A stretch of 64,000 bases of DNA from JANXLS01 sp035308565 (lineage in GTDB: Bacteria; Planctomycetota; SZUA-567; H5-PLA8): the NCBI GenBank assembly GCA_035308565.1, contig DATGGK010000122.1:4871-68870 (forward strand), given 5' to 3'. The position numbers and the translations under genes are program-made. The notes below the pieces were generated by a model. The model did no database searches. It saw only the letters and a program-made list of their open reading frames with translations, and was not told where the DNA came from. Of the stretch, positions 45,187-53,771 are shown in pieces. Positions within the stretch are counted from its first letter, which is position 1; each line of letters opens with the position of its first letter.

Positions 45187-46410
45187 TTATTCGCGCCGCA
45201 GCGCCACAATCGGATCGAGCCGGCTGGCGCGCCATGCTGGATAGAAGCCGAAAAAGATACCGACGAACATGGAAAACACCAAGGCCACGGCGACCGAGAC
45301 TAAACTAAAGACCATCGGCCAATCGCTCTTTGTGATGAGACTCAGGATTTTCACCGCCAGCGCGGAGACGCCCAGGCCCATCCCCGCGCCGATGGCACCA
45401 CCTACGGCGCTCAGGACCATCGCTTCGATGAGAAACTGGATTAGAATGTTGGCGTCGCTGGCGCCCAGCGCCATACGCAGGCCAATCTCTCGCGTGCGTT
45501 CGGTGACCGAAACGAGCATGATGTTCATGATGCCGATCCCGCCGACCAGCAGAGAAATGCAAGCGATGGCGCCCAGCAGCATGGTCGCGCCGACGAGCAC
45601 GCCATCCACCATGCGCAGCATTTCGCCTTGATCCTCCATGTGAATAGGATCCTTTCGCCCCGGCAGGATTTTCTGCGATTCGCGCACAGCGCCGCGAATT
45701 TCGCTCTTTGCCTTTTCGATGCCGTCGCGTGTGCGCGCCGAGCAAAAAATCATGTGGATGTTGCGCCCCTGCCCCATGCAATCGGCCAGCGTCTGATAGG
45801 GCATCAGCAGTATGTCGTCGAAATTCTGGCCGAAGACGGAGCCTTTCGATTCAAGCACGCCGATCACGGTGAACGGCGTTTTGTCGATGCGGATGCGTTC
45901 GCCGACGGGATCGCGGCCGGGAAAAAGTTCGCTTGCGACAAACGAACCGATCAGCGCCACGCGCACGCGCTCTTGCGCGTCGGTGCCGCTGAACGAGGCG
46001 CCGGAGGCGACCTTCCACTGGCGGATTCTCAGGTACGACGGGAAGCAGCCTTCGATGCGCGTCATGTGCGAACGCGGGCCTTCCGACACATTGGATTGAA
46101 ACATCAGCACAGGCGAAGTGTCTTCCACCGACGGACAATTTTCCTCAATCGCATCGACATCCTTGAGGCTGAGCGGGTGAAATTGGAATTTTCCCTGTTC
46201 GTTTTCATCAACGTTGTAATTGGGCCGGATAAAAATGAGATTCTGGCCGAACGATGCGACCGCGTTGCTCATGTACGCGCGCCCGCTTTCGCCGATGTTC
46301 CACAACGCAATGACGCAGGTGACGCCAATAATGTTTCCAAGCATAGTCAGCGCCGCGCGGAGTTTGTTCGCGGCGAGCGCCTGGAAGGCCATGACGATGG
46401 GCGAGAGCAT
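45187..46410 (-). CDS. MacB/FtsX-type ABC transporter permease
   Basis: 407 residues with four membrane helices: one at the N-terminus, a large periplasmic domain (about 45-275) and three C-terminal helices in the FtsX fold (LVGGIGIMNIMLVSVTERTREIGLRMALGA). This class does not move substrate through the membrane but couples ATP to periplasmic work on lipoproteins, peptides or macrolides. It pairs with the ATPase gene 135 bases upstream on the same strand. The adaptor normally found with MacB is absent. Confidence 0.9.
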   Translation of the reverse strand: MLSPIVMAFQALAANKLRAALTMLGNIIGVTCVIALWNIGESGRAYMSNAVASFGQNLIFIRPNYNVDENEQGKFQFHPLSLKDVDAIEENCPSVEDTSPVLMFQSNVSEGPRSHMTRIEGCFPSYLRIRQWKVASGASFSGTDAQERVRVALIGSFVASELFPGRDPVGERIRIDKTPFTVIGVLESKGSVFGQNFDDILLMPYQTLADCMGQGRNIHMIFCSARTRDGIEKAKSEIRGAVRESQKILPGRKDPIHMEDQGEMLRMVDGVLVGATMLLGAIACISLLVGGIGIMNIMLVSVTERTREIGLRMALGASDANILIQFLIEAMVLSAVGGAIGAGMGLGVSALAVKILSLITKSDWPMVFSLVSVAVALVFSMFVGIFFGFYPAWRASRLDPIVALRRE

Positions 46411-46430
46411 TGTTGAATTCCTACGGATTC

Positions 46431-46537
46431 ATTTCCCATTGTTCATTTTTCATTAATCATTTTCCATTTTAACGATTGCGTGTCGCGGGAAATAGACTCA
46501 ATGAAAAAAGGAAAATGATAAATGGACAATGGAAAAT
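46431..46537. repeat. A/T-rich inverted repeat between ABC genes
   Basis: Arms 46431-46465 (ATTTCCCATTGTTCATTTTT, continuing) and 46510-46537 (GGAAAATGATAAATGGACAA, continuing) are imperfect complements. The left arm contains CATT words in tandem. It lies in the gap between the ATPase and permease genes. Confidence 0.55.
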
Positions 46538-46545
46538 AATTCGGT

Positions 46546-47325
46546 TCACATCTCGGTTCCTCGCGCCGCTTCTTCGACCTTCCATTCTTCAAGCGCGGCC
46601 AGCGCATCTACCGGCTTTTCGTGCGTCGATTCCTTGACGACCATCCCGTCGCGCATCATCAGCGCGCGGCCGGCGCACGCGGCCACGTCGTGTTCGTGCG
46701 TGACCATTAAGATGGTGAGGCCTTCGCTATTGAGTTGCTGAAGCAGCGCCAGAATCTCGTAGCCGGTGCGTGTGTCCAAATTGCCGGTCGGTTCGTCGGC
46801 CAAAAGCAGGGAAGGGCGGTTGACCAGCGCGCGGGCGATCGCGACGCGCTGCTGCTGCCCGCCGGAAAGCTCCGTGGGTTTGCGTTCGAGCTTGTCCTTC
46901 AAGCCCACGCGCACCAGCGCTTCTTCCGCACGCTCGCGGCGTTCCCGCCAGCGCACGCCGCCGTATTGCAGCGGCAATTCGCAATTCGCGCGCGTGCTCA
47001 CGCGCGGCAGAAGCTGGAAGCTTTGAAAAACGAAACCCAGCGTGCGCGAGCGGATGCGCGCCAGTTCGCGCCGCGATTTTCGCGACACGTCATCGCCGTT
47101 AAGCAGGTACGCGCCGCCGCTGGGGCGGTCCAGGCAGCCGAGAATGTTCATCAGCGTGGATTTGCCCGATCCGGAATGTCCCATGACAGCGATAAAATCG
47201 CGGCGTTGAATTGCGAAGCTGACCCCGCGCAGCGCGTAAACGGGGTTGGTCGTCTTCGCGCCATACGTTTTGACGAGGCGGCGGACTTCGACGACGGGGG
47301 AGGTGAATGGGGTTGCCGCGGGCAT
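46546..47325 (-). CDS. ABC transporter ATP-binding protein (LolD/MacB type)
   Basis: Partner ATPase of the permease above. It contains Walker A GHSGSGKST, Q-loop VFQSFQLLP, signature LSGGQQQR, Walker B LLLADEPTGNLD and the H-loop VTHEHD. The GNLDTRTG sequence after Walker B is typical of the LolD/MacB/FtsE group. A GTG at 47337 is an alternative start. The C-terminal extra (EKPVDALAALEEWKVEEAARG) is longer than in LolD. Confidence 0.9.
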   Translation of the reverse strand: MPAATPFTSPVVEVRRLVKTYGAKTTNPVYALRGVSFAIQRRDFIAVMGHSGSGKSTLMNILGCLDRPSGGAYLLNGDDVSRKSRRELARIRSRTLGFVFQSFQLLPRVSTRANCELPLQYGGVRWRERRERAEEALVRVGLKDKLERKPTELSGGQQQRVAIARALVNRPSLLLADEPTGNLDTRTGYEILALLQQLNSEGLTILMVTHEHDVAACAGRALMMRDGMVVKESTHEKPVDALAALEEWKVEEAARGTEM

Positions 47326-47337
47326 AATTTGTGCCAC

Positions 47338-47410
47338 ACCTTCCCTTCACCGCGCGAGAGCGCAAACGGCCGCGCTCTCGTCGGCCCTCTCCCGGAGGGA
47401 GGGGGCAACT
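47338..47410. repeat. CGTCGGCCCTCTCCCGGAGG hairpin repeat, copy 1
   Basis: It shares CTCGTCGGCCCTCTCCCGGA with copy 2 at 49160-49213 in the same orientation, including the CACC...CGCGAG lead-in. The CCCTCTCCCGGAGGGAG core folds into a stem. It lies between divergent ABC genes. Confidence 0.55.
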
Positions 47411-47479
47411 GCACTTTCCGTCCGCGCGAATTTCGGGTAAGAATACGCCATTCATTGGCGCATTCAATTGAAACGGCGA

Positions 47480-48541
47480 ATGGGTCTCATGGTTACAATT
47501 GCCCCGAACGATATGGCTTTTGCGCACGCGGCGGACACGCCGACTTCGGCGCCGCTGCTGCAGGTTCAGAATCTCACCAAGCATTTTCCGATCAAGCGCG
47601 GACTGCTCAACCGCACCGTCGGGCACGTGCAAGCGGTGACCAACGTCTCGTTCAACGTGCGGCGCGGCGAAACGCTGGGGTTGGTCGGCGAATCCGGCTG
47701 CGGCAAAACCACCATCGGGCGCAGCATTTTGCGGCTGATCGAACCGACGGCGGGGCGCGTGATTTACGACGGCGAGGAGATTCAGGATTTGCCGCAATCG
47801 GCGCTGCGTCCGTACCGCAAGCGCATGCAGATCATTTTTCAGGACCCGTATTCAAGCTTGAACCCGCGCATGACCGTCGAGCAGATCATCGCCGAGGGAT
47901 TGATCGTACACGAGCCGGAATTGAGCGCGCTGGACCGGCGCGAAAAAGTCTACGGGCTGCTCAAAAGCGTGGGCCTTGCGCCGCAGGCGATCGAACGCTA
48001 CCCGCACGAATTTTCCGGCGGTCAGCGACAGCGCATCGGCATCGCGCGCGCGCTGGCGGTCAATCCGGAATTCATCGTTTGCGACGAAGCGGTCAGCGCG
48101 CTGGACGTTTCGGTGCAGGCGCAGATTATTAATCTGCTGATGGATTTGCAGAAAGAGCGCAACATCAGCTACCTGTTCATCGCGCACGATCTTTCGGTCG
48201 TCGAACACATCAGCCAGCGCGTGGCGGTGATGTATCTGGGCAACATCGTCGAGACGGCGGACACGCGCGAGTTGTTCGCGAATGCGAAACATCCGTACAC
48301 GCGTTTTCTGCTCGACAGCGTGCCCAAACGCACGCCGGATGATGCGCACAACCGCGCGAAATTGCAGGGCGAACCGCCGAGCCCGATCAATCCGCCGCCC
48401 GGCTGTCCGTTCGCGCCGCGCTGCCCGCTGGTGATGCCGGCCTGCAACGACGCGCTGCCGCCGCAGGATCCGATGGGCGCGCCGGGGCATTTGGTGCGCT
48501 GTCCGGTGGTACGAGACAAAGAAAAGGCGATGGCGAAGTGA
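47480..48541 (+). CDS. Oligopeptide/dipeptide ABC transporter ATPase (OppF/DppF type)
   Basis: Energises peptide import. It has Walker A GESGCGKTT, signature FSGGQRQR, Walker B FIVCDEAVSALD and the C-terminal oligopeptide-transporter extension with the Cys-containing end GCPFAPRCPLVMPAC that defines the OppD/OppF class. The start is uncertain (TTG 47468, ATG 47480 or 47489). The companion OppA/B/C/D genes are not in the window, so this is an orphan or split operon. Confidence 0.9.
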   Translation: MGLMVTIAPNDMAFAHAADTPTSAPLLQVQNLTKHFPIKRGLLNRTVGHVQAVTNVSFNVRRGETLGLVGESGCGKTTIGRSILRLIEPTAGRVIYDGEEIQDLPQSALRPYRKRMQIIFQDPYSSLNPRMTVEQIIAEGLIVHEPELSALDRREKVYGLLKSVGLAPQAIERYPHEFSGGQRQRIGIARALAVNPEFIVCDEAVSALDVSVQAQIINLLMDLQKERNISYLFIAHDLSVVEHISQRVAVMYLGNIVETADTRELFANAKHPYTRFLLDSVPKRTPDDAHNRAKLQGEPPSPINPPPGCPFAPRCPLVMPACNDALPPQDPMGAPGHLVRCPVVRDKEKAMAK

Positions 48542-48542
48542 T

Positions 48543-48612
48543 GGAGGGGCGGCACTCTTGCCGCCCATTTTTTCAAGCGCAAGATTCAGGGCGGCAAGAG
48601 TGCTGCCCCTCC
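48543..48612. repeat. Paired inverted hairpins, GGGGCGGCA family (REPIN-like)
   Basis: Arms 48543-48566 and 48589-48612 are 24 bp and complementary with one mismatch; each arm folds on itself around GGGCGGCA/TGCCGCCC. The pair lies between convergent oppF-like and lspA genes, so it could also end both transcripts. Confidence 0.7.
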
Positions 48613-48626
48613 GATCACGTGGGCGT

Positions 48627-49121
48627 TTACGCCGCCTCTTCATCGCGCGGCGTTTTCGCAAAAAATATTTCGTTGACCGCGTACAGAATAACGCCAGTCG
48701 TGATGCAGATGTCGGCGACGTTAAAGACGGCCCAGTGTCCGATCAGCGGCAGTTGCGGCATGAAGTCGATGAAATCGCGAACGTAGTGAAAAATGACCCG
48801 GTCGATCAAATTTCCCGTCGCGCCGATCAGCAGCAGCGCAATCGACACCAGCGCCACTCGGTTCGCGCGCAAACGAACGCGCGCGTAAAGCCAAATTAAG
48901 AATATGATCGCGAGGCTGGTCACGACCAGAATCACGCTGGGGTAACTCGCGAGCATGCTGAAGGCCACGCCGTGATTTTCGGCGTGGACCAGTTGCAATA
49001 CGTCCGGAATCAGCGAATACGATTCGTTCGGCGAGAGTTTGTCGAAGGCGAGTTTTTTGGTCAGCAGGTCGAGCGCGAGGCCTAAAGCGACGACGATGGC
49101 GAATGGAATGGGCTTGCGCAT
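48627..49121 (-). CDS. lspA: Lipoprotein signal peptidase (signal peptidase II)
   Basis: Cleaves the signal peptide of lipoproteins in the inner membrane. It has four membrane helices, catalytic Asp107 in GNLIDR and Asp137 in FNVADICI, and a normal length of 164 residues. It follows the TraR/DksA gene on the same strand. Its substrates in this window would include the lipobox proteins at 62762 and possibly 37414. Confidence 0.95.
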   Translation of the reverse strand: MRKPIPFAIVVALGLALDLLTKKLAFDKLSPNESYSLIPDVLQLVHAENHGVAFSMLASYPSVILVVTSLAIIFLIWLYARVRLRANRVALVSIALLLIGATGNLIDRVIFHYVRDFIDFMPQLPLIGHWAVFNVADICITTGVILYAVNEIFFAKTPRDEEAA

Positions 49122-49159
49122 GGATGAATAACAAACCGAAGCGTTTGCGGTGAACCTTT

Positions 49160-49213
49160 CCCCTCACCCCGCGAGCGGGTACGCTCGTCGGCCCTCTCCC
49201 GGAGGGAGAGGGG
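49160..49213. repeat. CGTCGGCCCTCTCCCGGAGG hairpin repeat, copy 2
   Basis: Same element as 47338-47410. It lies between the TraR/DksA and lspA genes. Confidence 0.55.
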
Positions 49214-49215
49214 AA

Positions 49216-49668
49216 CTACGCGCGCTCCTTGTCGTCGCCGATGAGCGCCTCTTCGCCGTCGTCGTCGATTTCGAATTCGCGCCCCGCTTTGCGCCGGCGA
49301 ATGCCACGCTCCTCGAGTTCCTGGCATTTGATGCAGAGCGTGGCCCACGGCAAATAGTCGAGGCGCTCGGCGTTGATCTCCTTGCCGCATTCGTCGCACT
49401 GGCCATACGTCTTGTCGCGGATGCGCTGCAGCGCGACATCGACTTTGCGCAGGATTTCTTCTTCGCTTTCCATGCTGATGAAGGCGAAATCCTGTTCATA
49501 GGCGTCGGCGGCGTTGTCGGCGCTGTTGAGCGGCGACTTGGAATTCTCGGTGGCCTCGGTCGATTCGGCGGCGTCCTGCGCAAGCCGTTCGACCTGGCGG
49601 ACGAGATTGGCGCGCTTTTCGAGCAGGACATCGCGGGACCGGTTCAACTGTTCTTTGGTAAAAGGCAT
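49216..49668 (-). CDS. TraR/DksA-family zinc-finger protein
   Basis: Acts on RNA polymerase through its secondary channel. A coiled-coil hairpin (about residues 5-85) is followed by the zinc finger CDECGKEI to CIKC, spaced CX2C-X17-CX2C. A charged tail (EFEIDDDGEEALIGDDKERA) follows. All four Cys are present. Its operon with lspA is a common arrangement in PVC bacteria. Confidence 0.9.
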   Translation of the reverse strand: MPFTKEQLNRSRDVLLEKRANLVRQVERLAQDAAESTEATENSKSPLNSADNAADAYEQDFAFISMESEEEILRKVDVALQRIRDKTYGQCDECGKEINAERLDYLPWATLCIKCQELEERGIRRRKAGREFEIDDDGEEALIGDDKERA

Positions 49669-50134
49669 TGGCGTTTCGCTTCCACATTCAAAAAAGAAAA
49701 CTGCTGCTCACATTGCAGTGCGTTAAGAAAAATCGTTGCTGCGAGGCAACCGATTTATCGCGGCTTTTCGAAGATTCAACATTTTTCCGGCGCTTTGCAT
49801 TAAATAGTTGCGTTGCGTACAAAAACGATTACTCCGAAAAAGTCACGCTGTTCGTCCGAAAAAAAATTAATGCGCCGCGACCGCGCGCACAGTAGTAGAG
49901 TGTCGGCACCGCGGCGAGCCTTCAAGAAAAAAATCTCGCTGAGCATTAGTTTTTCACACTGACGGGGGCGTGGAGAATACGTGTTGAAGGAATTTCGAAA
50001 CTACGACTTGCCCACGCGAAATGGTCGCCCTCGCTACCGCTAAAGCCTCAAATTTCAAGAGGGTATCCTCACTTGCCGCATGAAATCTTTGAATTAAGAA
50101 AGATTCGAGACATCAGCAATGCAAAGAAATACAA
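49669..50134. other. Intergenic region, about 465 bases
   Basis: AT-richer than the genes around it; presumably holds the promoter of the TraR/DksA gene. Several short frames look non-coding. No known RNA family is recognised by eye. Confidence 0.4.
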
Positions 50135-50164
50135 AAAAACGGCGAGCTTCGGCTCGCCGTTTTT
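50135..50164 (-). terminator. Intrinsic terminator of the HtrA-like gene (likely bidirectional)
   Basis: A stem ACGGCGAGC/GCTCGCCGT with a TTCG tetraloop is flanked by A-runs and T-runs on both sides. The minus strand ends in seven T. It lies about 55 bases after the protease stop codon. Confidence 0.9.
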
Positions 50165-50218
50165 GGTCTTAATCCAGATTGGCGTTTGCTTTCTCGGCGC
50201 CTCTGCCTGAGGCGTTTT

Positions 50219-51382
50219 TTACTCCGAGTTCTTCCGAATGCCCCAATCCTTCGGTTGCGTGCCGATTTGCACGCGCAGTGTCCGCGCTTCGCCTTTGCTG
50301 GTGAGCGCTTCGATGCCTACTTCGGTGCCTGGCTTCATCTCGGCAACCATCGCGGGGATGTCGTTTGAATTGCGCACGGGCTTGCCGTCGATCTTCAGCA
50401 GGATATCGCCAGGGATAATGCCGGCGCCCTTCGCGGGGCTGCGGAAATACACGCCATCCACCATCGCTCCGTAATCCAGCTTGATGCGCGAATAATCGTC
50501 TGGCGTCAGTTCGCGCAGATTTACGCCGAGCCAGCCGCGAACGACGGCGCCGTTGCGCACGAGTTGGTCGGCGATTTTGCGCGCTTGGTTGATCGGGATT
50601 GCGAAGCCGATGCCCTGATATCCGCCCGTCTTGGAATAAATTGCTGAATTCATGCCGATGACCTGGCCGTCGAGGTTCACCAGCGGGCCGCCGGAATTGC
50701 CCATGTTGATCGCCGCGTCGGTTTGCAGGAAGTCTTCGTAATTCGCGAGGCCAAAACCCCTGCGGCCTTTCGCTGAAATGATGCCGGCGGTCACGGTCTG
50801 TTCCAGCAAGCCGAACGGATTGCCCACGGCCAGCACCCAGTCGCCGACTTCGCAGCCGTCGTCGGAATTGCCCAGTTCCGCCGCCGTCAGATTGTTCGCG
50901 GCAATCTTTAACACGGCAACATCGGTTTGAGAATCGGTGCCGATGACTTTTGCTTCGACTTCGCGTTTATCCGCGAGGCGCACGATAAAGCCATCGCCGC
51001 CTTCGACGACGTGATTGTTGGTGAGAATGAATCCATTTTTCGCGTCGAAAATAAACCCGGAACCGACGCCCTTGGGCACCATGCCCTCCTTAATTTGAGG
51101 CTGGATATAAAAGGGCAGGCCGTCTTGATCAAACGCAAAGCGGTTTCCGCCGACTTGCATGCGCACCTTCTGCACCGTGGTGATGTTTACGACCGCCGGC
51201 GCGATGACTTTCGCCGCGTAGCGGAATGTCTCCGAATGCTGCGAGGCGGCCTTGCGCCCTTCGCGGCCGTCGGCAAAGGCGGGGGAATTCCAATGGTCGA
51301 TTCCTTTGGCTAAAAACACGCCGACCGCAACGCCCAAGATAATTCCCAATGTAATCGGCCAACTTTGTTTCAACGCGCGCAT
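50219..51382 (-). CDS. HtrA/DegP-family serine protease with one PDZ domain
   Basis: Periplasmic quality-control protease. An N-terminal helix (about residues 9-26) may anchor or export it. The trypsin-like domain has His124 (TNNHVVEG), Asp154 (TDVAVLKI) and Ser230 (GNSGGPL), and one PDZ domain (about 290-375) follows. With one PDZ it is closer to DegS/HhoA than to DegP. GGAGAAA precedes the ATG. A strong terminator follows. Confidence 0.93.
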   Translation of the reverse strand: MRALKQSWPITLGIILGVAVGVFLAKGIDHWNSPAFADGREGRKAASQHSETFRYAAKVIAPAVVNITTVQKVRMQVGGNRFAFDQDGLPFYIQPQIKEGMVPKGVGSGFIFDAKNGFILTNNHVVEGGDGFIVRLADKREVEAKVIGTDSQTDVAVLKIAANNLTAAELGNSDDGCEVGDWVLAVGNPFGLLEQTVTAGIISAKGRRGFGLANYEDFLQTDAAINMGNSGGPLVNLDGQVIGMNSAIYSKTGGYQGIGFAIPINQARKIADQLVRNGAVVRGWLGVNLRELTPDDYSRIKLDYGAMVDGVYFRSPAKGAGIIPGDILLKIDGKPVRNSNDIPAMVAEMKPGTEVGIEALTSKGEARTLRVQIGTQPKDWGIRKNSE

Positions 51383-51519
51383 ACGAATTTCTCCTCAAAA
51401 CGCAGGCTGTTTTTCGACTCATTTTCTGTCATTATGACGTGTCATCGTGGCAGATTCTTCAATGTAACGAAGTATCGTCACGAACGACAAGGGATATTAA
51501 CGCAAAGAGCTTGCCAGCG

Positions 51520-51789
51520 TCATCGCGGATTGTCAGGTTTCTGCATACGCCGCAATCGGATGACGATTTCGTTTGCGTAGTTTAAGATTCGCCCTAGCGC
51601 CACGAAAACCGCCGCGACTACACAACTTCTGACGATCGATCCGATATAGTCGTGCGAGTCGCCAACGAACCCCAACAGTGATCCCAAGAGGAAGCACGCC
51701 GCGATCATAAAGAGCACTATCGACCAACTCGGCATGACGATCGGCTCCGGCTCACTCTCAATTGATTTTGCGCTGACCACGTCTGCCAT
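51520..51789 (-). CDS. Small membrane protein, two helices, 89 residues
   Basis: I do not recognise the family. Two hydrophobic helices (SWSIVLFMIAACFLLGSLLG and YIGSIVRSCVVAAVFVALGR) are followed by a basic end (RLRRMQKPDNPR). AAGGAGG lies 8 nt before the ATG at 51789, so this start is firm; an upstream continuation of the frame overlaps the divergent WXG100-like gene and is not real. The divergent arrangement, about 100 bases apart, suggests it may belong to the same locus. Confidence 0.75.
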   Translation of the reverse strand: MADVVSAKSIESEPEPIVMPSWSIVLFMIAACFLLGSLLGFVGDSHDYIGSIVRSCVVAAVFVALGRILNYANEIVIRLRRMQKPDNPR

Positions 51790-51894
51790 GAGGAATTCCT
51801 CCTTGAAAAAATCGAAAAAAAACCGTAGCGTGCAATGAAATGGGCGGATCGCACGTCTCATTTGACACAGCTTCAACCCACCGGAGATACTCCC

Positions 51895-52161
51895 GTGTCC
51901 AGAGCCGCCGTAGACCCCGAAGAATTGCGCCGCTTCGCGTTCGACCTCAAGCGTTTCAATACGGAAATGCAATCCCAGATCGTCTCCATTCAGCGCCGTT
52001 TCGTCAAGCTCGGCGAAACCTGGCAGGATCAGGAGCATCAGAAATTCGCTGATGATTTCGAAAAAATCATCGCCGCGATGGCCAAATTCGTGGATGCGAC
52101 CGATAAGCATATTCCGTTTTTGCTGCGAAAGGCGCAGAAGATTCAAGAATACCTTGATTAG
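51895..52161 (+). CDS. WXG100-like (ESAT-6-like) helical protein
   Basis: 88 residues from GTG 51895 (GGAG 8 nt upstream). Two long helices are separated by a turn with LGETWQDQEHQKF, where Trp-Gln-Asp stands in place of the classic WXG. Size and helix-turn-helix plan match WXG100 proteins. From memory, closely similar proteins (VDPEELRRFA, then TWQDQEHQKFA) are widespread in Planctomycetota and Verrucomicrobiota and occur beside a second helical protein like the one that follows here. No FtsK/EccC-type secretion ATPase is in the window, so a role as a type VII substrate is unproven. Confidence 0.75.
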   Translation: MSRAAVDPEELRRFAFDLKRFNTEMQSQIVSIQRRFVKLGETWQDQEHQKFADDFEKIIAAMAKFVDATDKHIPFLLRKAQKIQEYLD

Positions 52162-52250
52162 TCGAAAGTCGAAAGTCGAGGGTCGAAAAAGTCAAAAGTC
52201 GGCCGGCCGCAATCGTTTCGACTGTTTCGACTTCTTCGACTTTCGACTGT
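52160..52250. repeat. GTCGAAA tandem and inverted repeat
   Basis: Left side: repeated AGTCGAAAGTCGAAAGTCG words. Right side: TTCGACTGTTTCGACTTCTT and so on, the imperfect reverse complement, with GGCCGGCC in the centre. It fills the gap between the WXG100-like gene and its partner and would fold into a long stem in the transcript. Confidence 0.7.
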
Positions 52251-52259
52251 GAGGTGCAC

Positions 52260-52772
52260 ATGCCATTAAACAGAGCAGACATCGATTCGCCCGAAGTCAT
52301 CAAGGACTTTCGTTTTCGTTTGATCAAATTCGACGAGACGGCGCGGCAGGCCATTGCCGGCATCACCGGCGATATTTACCGCGTTTCGGCGTGGCTTTCG
52401 CACGATCAGGCGAAATATTGGCAGATGGAATTGCGCAAGCGCGAGGAAGAATTCCAGCTTGCCAAACTCGCCTTCAAAAACGCCAAGGATCCCATGAGCG
52501 CTTACCGCAAAGACAGCGCCGTGGACGAACGCAAGGAAATGCGCCTCTGCGAAATGCGCCGCGACGACGCCGAACGCAAGCTCAAAGCCGTCAAGCGTTG
52601 GTGCATGATGATCGACCGCGAAAGCCAGGAAATGGTAGGGCCGGTCAATGTCTTCGCAGGCTCGCTGGACGCCAATACGCCAAAGGCCATCGCCAAGCTT
52701 GATATGCTTATCACGAAACTGGAAGAATATCTGCGGCTCGCCGCGCCGGATGTGCCATCGTCGGGAGTATAA
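52260..52772 (+). CDS. Helical partner of the WXG100-like protein, unknown function
   Basis: 170 residues, almost entirely helical, with a charged central coiled coil (AKYWQMELRKREEEFQLAKLAF to AERKLKAVKRW). The ATG at 52260 follows TGAGG; a GTG two codons earlier is possible. The pattern RVSAWLSHDQAKYW and VKRW resembles proteins I recall next to WXG100-like genes in other PVC bacteria; no function is known. It leads directly into the MCE transport genes on the same strand, 155 bases away. Confidence 0.65.
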   Translation: MPLNRADIDSPEVIKDFRFRLIKFDETARQAIAGITGDIYRVSAWLSHDQAKYWQMELRKREEEFQLAKLAFKNAKDPMSAYRKDSAVDERKEMRLCEMRRDDAERKLKAVKRWCMMIDRESQEMVGPVNVFAGSLDANTPKAIAKLDMLITKLEEYLRLAAPDVPSSGV

Positions 52773-52926
52773 ATAATTTGTGGATGCAGGCCACGTCCGC
52801 GTTGAAACTCGAGACGCGCCGGAAACCGCAGCAGCTTTCGCTTCGTCCTACTCGACAAATAATTACTTTACGCTAAACTGTGCCCCACGCTATTTTAAGG
52901 TTATCAAAGGAGAGCTCCGGCGCCAG

Positions 52927-53718
52927 ATGGGATTTATTGCGCGAATTTTCGGCATACTTGGCCGCATGGCGATCATGTGGGCCGACGAACTCGGCCAAAT
53001 GGGGCGGCTGGTCCAGCGCACGCTCTTTTCACTGCCGCGCATGCGGCCTGAACCGACTGCGGTGCAGATGTTGCGCTTTGGCATTCGGGCGGTGCCGATT
53101 ATCTCAATGGTCAATCTGTTCGTGGGCATGATCGTCGCGGTCTCGATGTCTTCGACGCTCGAAAATTTCAACGCGATCAACCGCACCGCTGAAATCTGCG
53201 CGGTCGCGGTGACGCGCGAATTGGGGCCGCTAATGACGGGGCTGACCATGTCGGGATTCGCCGGCGCGGCTATCGCCGCTGAAATCGCGTCGATGAACGT
53301 CAACGAAGAAATCCTCGCGCTCGAAGCCGGCGCGCTCTCGCCGATTCGCTTCCTGGTGCTGCCGCGCGTGATCGGCGTGATGACCATGATGATGTGCCTG
53401 ACGCTGGTCGCCGATGTGATGGGCATGTTCGGCGGATTTATCGTCGGCACGAATCTGCTGAACATTTCGCCGCTGCAATACATCGATATCAACAACAAAG
53501 CCGTGGAATGGCCGGACATTCCGAAGGGGCTGATCAAAGCCGCGGCGTACGGCATGATTATCACTATCGTCGCCTGCCGCCAGGGATTGAGCGCGCACGG
53601 CGGCGCGCTGGGCGTGGGCCGCGCCACGACAACTGCGGTGGTGCGCTCGATTGTCTGCATCATCGCCGCGGCATTGTGTTTTTCGATTCTGTTTCATTGG
53701 GCCATGACGGGAAAATAA
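52927..53718 (+). CDS. MlaE-family ABC permease (lipid transport)
   Basis: Inner-membrane permease of an MCE phospholipid transporter. About five or six helices, with the family sequences TAEICAVAVTRELGPLMTGLTMSGFAGAAIAAEI and GALSPIRFLVLPRVIGV. The ATG at 52927 matches the family N-terminus (MGFIARIFGILGRM); a longer frame to 52780 is not homologous. AAAGGAG lies unusually far upstream (about 14 nt). It starts the operon of permease, microprotein, ATPase and three MCE proteins. Confidence 0.88.
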   Translation: MGFIARIFGILGRMAIMWADELGQMGRLVQRTLFSLPRMRPEPTAVQMLRFGIRAVPIISMVNLFVGMIVAVSMSSTLENFNAINRTAEICAVAVTRELGPLMTGLTMSGFAGAAIAAEIASMNVNEEILALEAGALSPIRFLVLPRVIGVMTMMMCLTLVADVMGMFGGFIVGTNLLNISPLQYIDINNKAVEWPDIPKGLIKAAAYGMIITIVACRQGLSAHGGALGVGRATTTAVVRSIVCIIAAALCFSILFHWAMTGK

Positions 53719-53720
53719 TA

Positions 53721-53743
53721 GTAGGACGGGCTGCCAGCCCGTC
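53721..53743. repeat. GTAGGACGGGCT hairpin
   Basis: GACGGGCT/AGCCCGTC stem with the GTAG flank, same family as 58349-58371. It lies just after the permease stop codon. Confidence 0.6.
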
Positions 53744-53771
53744 TATTTTCAAACCACAAAGGAGCGTACAC

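Noticed and set aside
46546..47325. FtsE of the cell-division pair FtsEX
   Set aside because: The partner permease has a large periplasmic domain of MacB type, unlike FtsX, and no division genes are adjacent.
51790..52146. Long N-terminus of the small membrane protein
   Set aside because: It is antisense to the WXG100-like gene, and a strong AAGGAGG site marks the start at 51789.
51895..52772. Type VII secretion system
   Set aside because: Only WXG100-like and partner proteins are present; no FtsK/SpoIIIE ATPase, mycosin or membrane pore components are in the window.
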